From assembly GCA_013389125.1 (NCBI GenBank), contig JACADX010000403.1, positions 1 to 9,914 of the forward strand: a stretch of DNA of 9,914 bases, written 5' to 3'. Below the pieces are notes generated by a model. That model searched no databases. It saw only the letters and a list, made by a program, of their open reading frames with translations, and was not told the origin of the DNA. Numbering within the stretch: the first letter of the stretch is position 1; the number at the start of each line of letters is the position of its first letter. Shown here one piece after another: positions 6,424 through 9,914 of the stretch. The position numbers and the translations under genes are program-made. The stretch is from Parvularculaceae bacterium (lineage in GTDB: Bacteria; Pseudomonadota; Alphaproteobacteria; Caulobacterales; Parvularculaceae).

Positions 6424-6440
6424 AAGGCATGCCTTAAGGC
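6424..6440. repeat. Overlapping palindromes in the rpmI promoter region
   Basis: AAGGCATGCCTT (6424-6435) is a perfect 12 bp palindrome and overlaps GCCTTAAGGC (6431-6440), a perfect 10 bp palindrome, giving three alternating half-sites AAGGC/GCCTT/AAGGC. They lie between the two TATAAC boxes, at the place where the proximal promoter would have its -35 element. The geometry fits an operator, but no regulator is known to me for this motif. Confidence 0.4.
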
Positions 6441-6464
6441 CCGGCGGTCCGATGGAAGCGGCGG

Positions 6465-6492
6465 GTTATAGCGAAGAAGGGGCCTGAAGCAA
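6465..6492 (-). promoter_or_regulatory. Likely promoter (distal) of the rpmI-rplT-pheST operon
   Basis: On the minus strand TTGCTT (complement of 6487-6492), a 16 nt spacer and TATAAC (complement of 6465-6470) resemble a sigma-70 promoter. Transcription would start near 6458, giving a leader of about 95 nt that contains the palindromes at 6424-6440. The -35 box lies within one arm of the possible terminator of the upstream gene. Confidence 0.5.
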
Positions 6493-6517
6493 GACCTCAA
6501 AGCCGCGTCGCTTCAGG
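6483..6517 (-). terminator. Weak hairpin at the end of the Ada-2OG oxygenase gene
   Basis: CCTGAAGC (6483-6490) and GCTTCAGG (6510-6517) form an 8 bp stem with a 19 nt loop that spans the stop codon at 6513-6515. It is followed on the minus strand by CCCCTTCTTCGC rather than a T-run, so termination would be inefficient and some read-through into rpmI is possible. Confidence 0.3.
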
Positions 6518-7451
6518 GCGCATCATGGAAGATGACGCCAAGCGTCATCCGGCGGCCGCGCCGGACGGTTGAGACCCCATGGCGCATCGCCGCCCGATAG
6601 ACCCCTTTCGCGCCATTGACCGGCCGCTCATTCACCGCAAACGCGACCGCGTCGCCTTTGCGGAGGGGGACGACATGGACCCTCGACTGCATCCGGGGCC
6701 GCTGTTCGGCGAGGACGAACTCCCCGCCCTCGAAGTCCTTCCCGGGTTCCGACAGCAAGATCGCGACCTGAATCGGAAATATCTCATCGCCGTAAAGGTC
6801 GCGATGGAGCCGGTTGAAATCGCCAGGACCATAGGAAAGGAGCAAGGGCGTCGGCTTTGTCTGGCCGGCGGCGGCGCAGTGAGCGCGATAGGTTTCATGG
6901 TCGGCGGGAAAGCGGTCCTCGCGGCCAAGTCCTCTTCCCCATATCGACGCCAGGGGTTCAAGCCTTCGATAGAGCTCCCGCCGCAAGGCTTCGACGGTCT
7001 CGGGCAACGGGTCGGCGAAATATTTGTATTCGCCCATGCCGAAGCCGTGTCGGCCCATGACGACCGTTGATCGAAAGGAAGCCGCCTCGCTGAAGGAACG
7101 GGCGAGCCCTGCGCATTCTTCGTCGGTGAGGAGCCGGCCAAGCGGCGCAAACCCGTCGGCGTCGAGGGCTTGGATCGTCCGTTCCCAGTCGACTGCCGAT
7201 ACCCGATCGGGAATCGGTCCGGCGGCGAGCCGATCGGGCCTGCATCGCTTGCAGGCGCGCATCCCGGCCCTTTCGGCTTCTGCGCGCGTGCGCACGAAAA
7301 AGACATTCTCGCGCCGCGGGCGCCCGGCGCAGGACGGGCGGCAATAAACCTTCGTCGTCCGCACGCAGCAGTAGAATTCGCCGTCCGCCGATGCGTCGCG
7401 CGCGGCGACAGCGGCCCACCGGACGTCATCCGTTTCAACAAGATCGAACAT
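6513..7451 (-). CDS. Ada-type zinc domain fused to a 2OG-Fe(II) oxygenase
   Basis: A 312-residue soluble two-domain protein. Residues 1-75 match the N-terminal domain of Ada: DGEFYCCVRTTKVYCRPSC, then RENVFF and ACKRCRPD, with all four zinc cysteines (37, 41, 67, 70). In Ada the first of these takes the methyl group from DNA methyl-phosphotriesters. Residues 85-312 are a 2-oxoglutarate/Fe(II) oxygenase with iron ligands His216-x-Asp218 (FNRLHRDLYG) and His291 (RHGVS) and a likely 2-oxoglutarate arginine at 300-301 (GRRMTLGVIFHDA). No AraC DNA-binding helices and no PCHR active site of alkylguanine transferase are present. The arrangement suggests DNA-alkylation damage sensing plus oxidative repair, but the substrate is inferred. 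The start at 7451 fits Ada N termini and has AAGGG upstream; the frame stays open to 7667 without similarity. A TATGAT (7480-7485) may be its -10 box. Confidence 0.85.
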   Translation of the reverse strand: MFDLVETDDVRWAAVAARDASADGEFYCCVRTTKVYCRPSCAGRPRRENVFFVRTRAEAERAGMRACKRCRPDRLAAGPIPDRVSAVDWERTIQALDADGFAPLGRLLTDEECAGLARSFSEAASFRSTVVMGRHGFGMGEYKYFADPLPETVEALRRELYRRLEPLASIWGRGLGREDRFPADHETYRAHCAAAGQTKPTPLLLSYGPGDFNRLHRDLYGDEIFPIQVAILLSEPGKDFEGGEFVLAEQRPRMQSRVHVVPLRKGDAVAFAVNERPVNGAKGVYRAAMRHGVSTVRRGRRMTLGVIFHDAP

Positions 7452-7568
7452 CGCTAAGGCCCTTGAAAACCTGCAGGGCATCATAGGCGGGTCTTCGGGC
7501 GGCGCCTCCCGATTCCTGCGGTCGCGGCGAAACGAGATCTTGTTGCGCCCGGCCGGCGAACACATTTT

Positions 7569-7615
7569 CGCGCCTGACATGGGCAAGGCGCGCCGGATTG
7601 GGCTAGGCTCAATCC
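7569..7615. repeat. Two tandem inverted repeats in the divergent promoter region
   Basis: CGCGCCT (7569-7575) and AGGCGCG (7586-7592) form a 7 bp perfect inverted repeat around 10 nt. Two bases later GGATTGGGC (7595-7603) and GCTCAATCC (7607-7615) form a 9 bp repeat with one G-T wobble around TAG. The pair ends 51 nt upstream of the protease start, inside the 215 bp gap shared with the divergent Ada-2OG oxygenase gene. They could be operators or leader hairpins of the protease transcript. Nothing else distinctive is seen in the gap apart from the GGAGGG ribosome binding site at 7651-7656. Confidence 0.45.
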
Positions 7616-7666
7616 CAAGAACGCCGGTCAGTCCGAAAATCGGCGCAACGGGAGGGTTCAGCGTCA

Positions 7667-8599
7667 ATGGCGTTTCTAGTTGCGGTCGCCGCTCTCGTGC
7701 TGGCGGCGTTCGCGGCGCCGGCGTCAGCCGCCGCGCCGATCGCCGAAATTCCCTACCGGATCGACTATGACGGCGCGATCACCGTCGAGGCGACGATCGA
7801 CGGCCGCGGTCCCTACGACTTCATCGTCGACACCGGCGCGACCTTGTCGCTCGCATTCCAGAACCTTGCGGCGCGCGAGAGTTTCGCGCCGACCGGCGGC
7901 CCGCCGCGGCGCGTCCTCGGCATCGGCGGATCGGCGCTGCTTGACACCTATCGCATCGGCGACATCGCCGTCGGGGCGGCGAGCCTTGATGATCACATCG
8001 GCGTCATCATCCCCGACTGGGCGGCGCCGCGACGATCGCCGGCGGGCGTCATCGGCCTCGATTTTCTCCGCCGCTACGCCGTCGTCTTTAACATCCGCTC
8101 GCGGACGATGACGCTCTACCCGCACGGCGAGATACCGAAAGACAGGATCGACGGCTGGCGGCCGATCAAGCTCCGGGCCAACACCTATGCGGCTGCGTCC
8201 GGCGCGCTCTATTCGACGAAAGGCCTCATCAATCGCTCGCCGACGACATTCCTCATCGACATCGGTTCGGGAACGACGCTCATCAACTATCGGGCCGCCG
8301 AGGCGATGTTTTCGAGCGTCGTCAGCCGCGATCTCGGCGAAGGGTTCACGACCGGCAGCCGCTTGAGAGACATTTTCGACGATCGAACGCGCGTGAGAAC
8401 GGCGCTCATCAACCGCATTCAAGTCGGTCGCGTCAGCTGGCGGCGCGTCGGCGTCATCGTGCATGACGCGCCGATTTTCGACGAGATCGGCGTGCAGCGT
8501 CTGCCGTTCGCGCTGCTCGGCGCCGATCTCATCATGGGCGGCGATTTCGCGCTCGATTTCGGCGAACTCCGACTTTATCTCGCCAAGCGGCGCGCCTAG
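7667..8599 (+). CDS. Exported two-lobed retropepsin-like aspartic protease
   Basis: A 310-residue protein with an N-terminal hydrophobic segment (1-21, AAFAAPASA then AAPIAEI) that reads as a signal peptide cut after Ala21, although it lacks the usual N-terminal Lys or Arg. Two retropepsin-like units follow. The first has the catalytic motif FIVDTGATLS (Asp55) and the late Gly element GVIGLDFLRRYAVVFN (127-142); the second has FLIDIGSGTT (Asp198) and ALLGADLIMGGDFALDF. Many bacterial members carry one such unit, or one with a PDZ domain; two units in one chain recall the bilobal pepsin layout. The second motif is D-I-G rather than D-T/S-G, so it may be weakened or non-catalytic. Site of action is probably the periplasm; the substrate is unknown. 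The ATG at 7667 has GGAGGG 10 nt upstream. The gene converges on the DUF3297 gene with overlapping stops. Confidence 0.85.
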   Translation: MAFLVAVAALVLAAFAAPASAAAPIAEIPYRIDYDGAITVEATIDGRGPYDFIVDTGATLSLAFQNLAARESFAPTGGPPRRVLGIGGSALLDTYRIGDIAVGAASLDDHIGVIIPDWAAPRRSPAGVIGLDFLRRYAVVFNIRSRTMTLYPHGEIPKDRIDGWRPIKLRANTYAAASGALYSTKGLINRSPTTFLIDIGSGTTLINYRAAEAMFSSVVSRDLGEGFTTGSRLRDIFDDRTRVRTALINRIQVGRVSWRRVGVIVHDAPIFDEIGVQRLPFALLGADLIMGGDFALDFGELRLYLAKRRA

Positions 8600-8844
8600 C
8601 CCGCGGCCGGCGCCCGATAATACGGCTCGACGACGCCGTTGATCCTGATGGTCAAGGGATTGCCCTTGCGGTCCATGGTCTTGCCGACCGCGACGCGGAT
8701 CCACCCCTCCGACACGCAATATTCCTCGACATTCGTCCTTTCTTCGCCGTTAAAGCGGATGCCGACGTCGCGCTGCAGCGACGCCTGGTCGAAATAGGGA
8801 CTCTTCGGATTGACGCTGAGGCGGTCCGGCGGACTGTCGGTCAT
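8596..8844 (-). CDS. DUF3297 family protein
   Basis: An 82-residue soluble protein. The whole chain follows the DUF3297 pattern: TDSPPDRLSVNPKSPYFDQ, then VGIRFNGEERTNVEEYCVSE, GWIRVAVGKTMDRKGNPLTI and a short C-terminal VEPYYR. Members are small, well conserved among proteobacteria and have no assigned function. The start at 8844 is the family start and has a GAGAG about 9 nt upstream; the frame extends to 9024 but that part is a shadow of the amidohydrolase. Its TAG stop shares the palindrome CTAG (8596-8599) with the stop of the protease gene on the other strand. It is divergent from the amidohydrolase over 115 bp. Confidence 0.93.
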   Translation of the reverse strand: MTDSPPDRLSVNPKSPYFDQASLQRDVGIRFNGEERTNVEEYCVSEGWIRVAVGKTMDRKGNPLTIRINGVVEPYYRAPAAG

Positions 8845-8959
8845 GGCGAATCTCTCGGCTCGATCTCGCCCGCACAGTCTCAAAATCCGCGCGCCCGTCA
8901 AGGGCGGTTGAATGCGGCGCTGAAGTCCTGCAGCATCGCCGAAAACGGGAGGCTGTCGC

Positions 8960-9914
8960 ATGAGGTTCCTTCTGATCGCCGCCGCGACCGCGGCCGCCTC
9001 GCCCGCCGCCCCCGCCGCCGACATCGCGATACTTCACGCCGGAACGCTGCTCGCGGTTCCCGGCTCTGCGCCGCGCAAGGCGCAGACCGTCGTCGTCCGC
9101 GACGGCAGGATCGCAAGCATCGTTGAAGGCTATGTGGAGGGCGCCGAGGCGGGCGTTGCGGCGGGCGACGCGGTGCGCGTCTATGATCTCAAAGAGCGAT
9201 TTGTCCTGCCGGGCCTCATCGACAGCCACGTCCACATCACCGGCGAGAACAATCCGCGCCAGCGGCTCGAGACCGTCGAGATGTCGGACGCGGACGATGC
9301 GATCGCGGCCGCCGGCTTCGCGAATAAGACCTTGATGGCGGGCTTTACGACCGTCCGCGACGTCGGCGCGGGATCGGGCGATGCGGTCTTCGCGCTGCGC
9401 GACGGAATCGCGCGCGGCGACGTCGTCGGGCCGCGCATCTTCGCCTCGGGCGCGACCGTTTCCGTCACCGGCGGACATGGCGACGGAACGCAAGGCTATC
9501 GCGACGACGTCGCGGACTTGCTGCGCTCGCGCGCCGTGTGCGATGGGCCGGACGATTGCCGCAGGGCCGTTCGCGAACAGGTGCGCCGCGGCGCGGACCA
9601 TATCAAGCTGACGGCGACCGGCGGCGTCTTGTCGAACACGGCGGCCGGGCTCGAGCAGCAGTTCTTCGACGACGAGCTCGCCGCGATCGTCGACGCCGGA
9701 CACAAAATGGGCCGCAAGGTGACGGCGCACGCGCATGGCGTCGGCGGGATCAACGCGGCTCTCAGGGCCGGCGTCGACTCGATCGAACACGGCACCTATC
9801 TCGATGCGGAATCGATCAAGCTCTTCCGGAAGACGGGGGCCTACCTCGTTCCGACCCTTCTTGCCGGCGCGACGGTCGTCGACATGGCGAAGGATCCGAA
9901 CTCCCACCTCCTCC
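8960..9914 (+). CDS. Exported amidohydrolase family protein (metal-dependent, runs off the right edge)
   Basis: The first 318 residues are present, with no stop in the window. MRFLLIAAATAAASPAAPAA is a signal peptide ending about residue 20, so the enzyme is probably periplasmic. The chain then follows the amidohydrolase superfamily (imidazolonepropionase/Xaa-Pro dipeptidase-like branch): a small beta-sandwich part, LPGLIDSHVHITG with metal ligands His90 and His92, GFTTVRDVG, HIKLTATGGV with the likely carboxylated Lys216, KVTAHAHG (His257, His259) and SIEHGTYLD (His277). The late metal Asp is beyond the edge. Such exported enzymes hydrolyse C-N bonds in dipeptides or acylated amino compounds, but the substrate cannot be told from sequence. 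GGGAGG (8947-8952) precedes the ATG by 7 nt, which fixes the start. Confidence 0.93.
   Translation, partial: MRFLLIAAATAAASPAAPAADIAILHAGTLLAVPGSAPRKAQTVVVRDGRIASIVEGYVEGAEAGVAAGDAVRVYDLKERFVLPGLIDSHVHITGENNPRQRLETVEMSDADDAIAAAGFANKTLMAGFTTVRDVGAGSGDAVFALRDGIARGDVVGPRIFASGATVSVTGGHGDGTQGYRDDVADLLRSRAVCDGPDDCRRAVREQVRRGADHIKLTATGGVLSNTAAGLEQQFFDDELAAIVDAGHKMGRKVTAHAHGVGGINAALRAGVDSIEHGTYLDAESIKLFRKTGAYLVPTLLAGATVVDMAKDPNSHLL

Noticed and set aside
7452..7667. N-terminal extension of the Ada-2OG oxygenase by 72 residues
   Set aside because: No similarity, no clear ribosome binding site, and it would run up to the start codon of the divergent protease; Ada domains begin near the chosen Met.
7724..8719. 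331-residue open frame on the minus strand opposite the protease
   Set aside because: It overlaps both the protease and the DUF3297 gene out of frame, has no ribosome binding site and shows shadow composition.
8750..9907. 385-residue open frame on the minus strand opposite the amidohydrolase
   Set aside because: Arg/Asp/Val-rich composition typical of an antisense shadow; the plus strand has a complete amidohydrolase pattern with signal peptide, metal ligands and ribosome binding site.

Overview
The window is high-GC bacterial chromosome with tightly packed genes. It most likely comes from an alphaproteobacterium. Supporting signs are a class I lysyl-tRNA synthetase, the gene order rpmI-rplT-pheS-pheT, a DUF3297 protein and the strong GC bias at third codon positions. 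I cannot fix the family or genus from sequence alone. No insertion sequence, integrase, CRISPR array or phage gene is visible, and the content is mostly core translation functions with a few envelope and repair genes.

Layout, left to right. The N-terminal part of a class I lysyl-tRNA synthetase (lysK, minus strand) leaves the window at base 1 and is divergent from a small TerB-family gene (plus). Next is a GC-rich gap with strong inverted repeats, then a tRNA-Thr(CGT) gene (minus). From about 6.5 kb down to 1.15 kb one minus-strand block runs rpmI (L35), rplT (L20), a terminator hairpin with attenuator-like layout, pheS, a small lipoprotein gene, a DUF302 gene, pheT and tRNA-Thr. This is a translation operon, but two non-translation genes sit between pheS and pheT and are closely spaced or overlapping with their neighbours (13 nt gap, ATGA overlap, 10 nt gap), so they are almost certainly cotranscribed and perhaps translationally coupled.

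Upstream of rpmI, also on the minus strand, lies a gene fusing an Ada-type zinc/methyl-phosphotriester domain to a 2-oxoglutarate/Fe(II) oxygenase, a probable alkylation-damage protein. It is divergent from an exported two-lobed retropepsin-like aspartic protease (plus). The protease converges on a DUF3297 gene (minus), and both stop codons are built from one CTAG. An exported amidohydrolase (plus) runs off the right edge.

I found no obvious new defence or mobile system. The items most worth a second look are the terminator/anti-terminator pairing in front of pheS, the lipoprotein-DUF302 pair embedded between pheS and pheT, the Ada-2OG oxygenase fusion, the duplicated protease, and inverted repeats at 1031-1118, 6424-6440 and 7569-7615.
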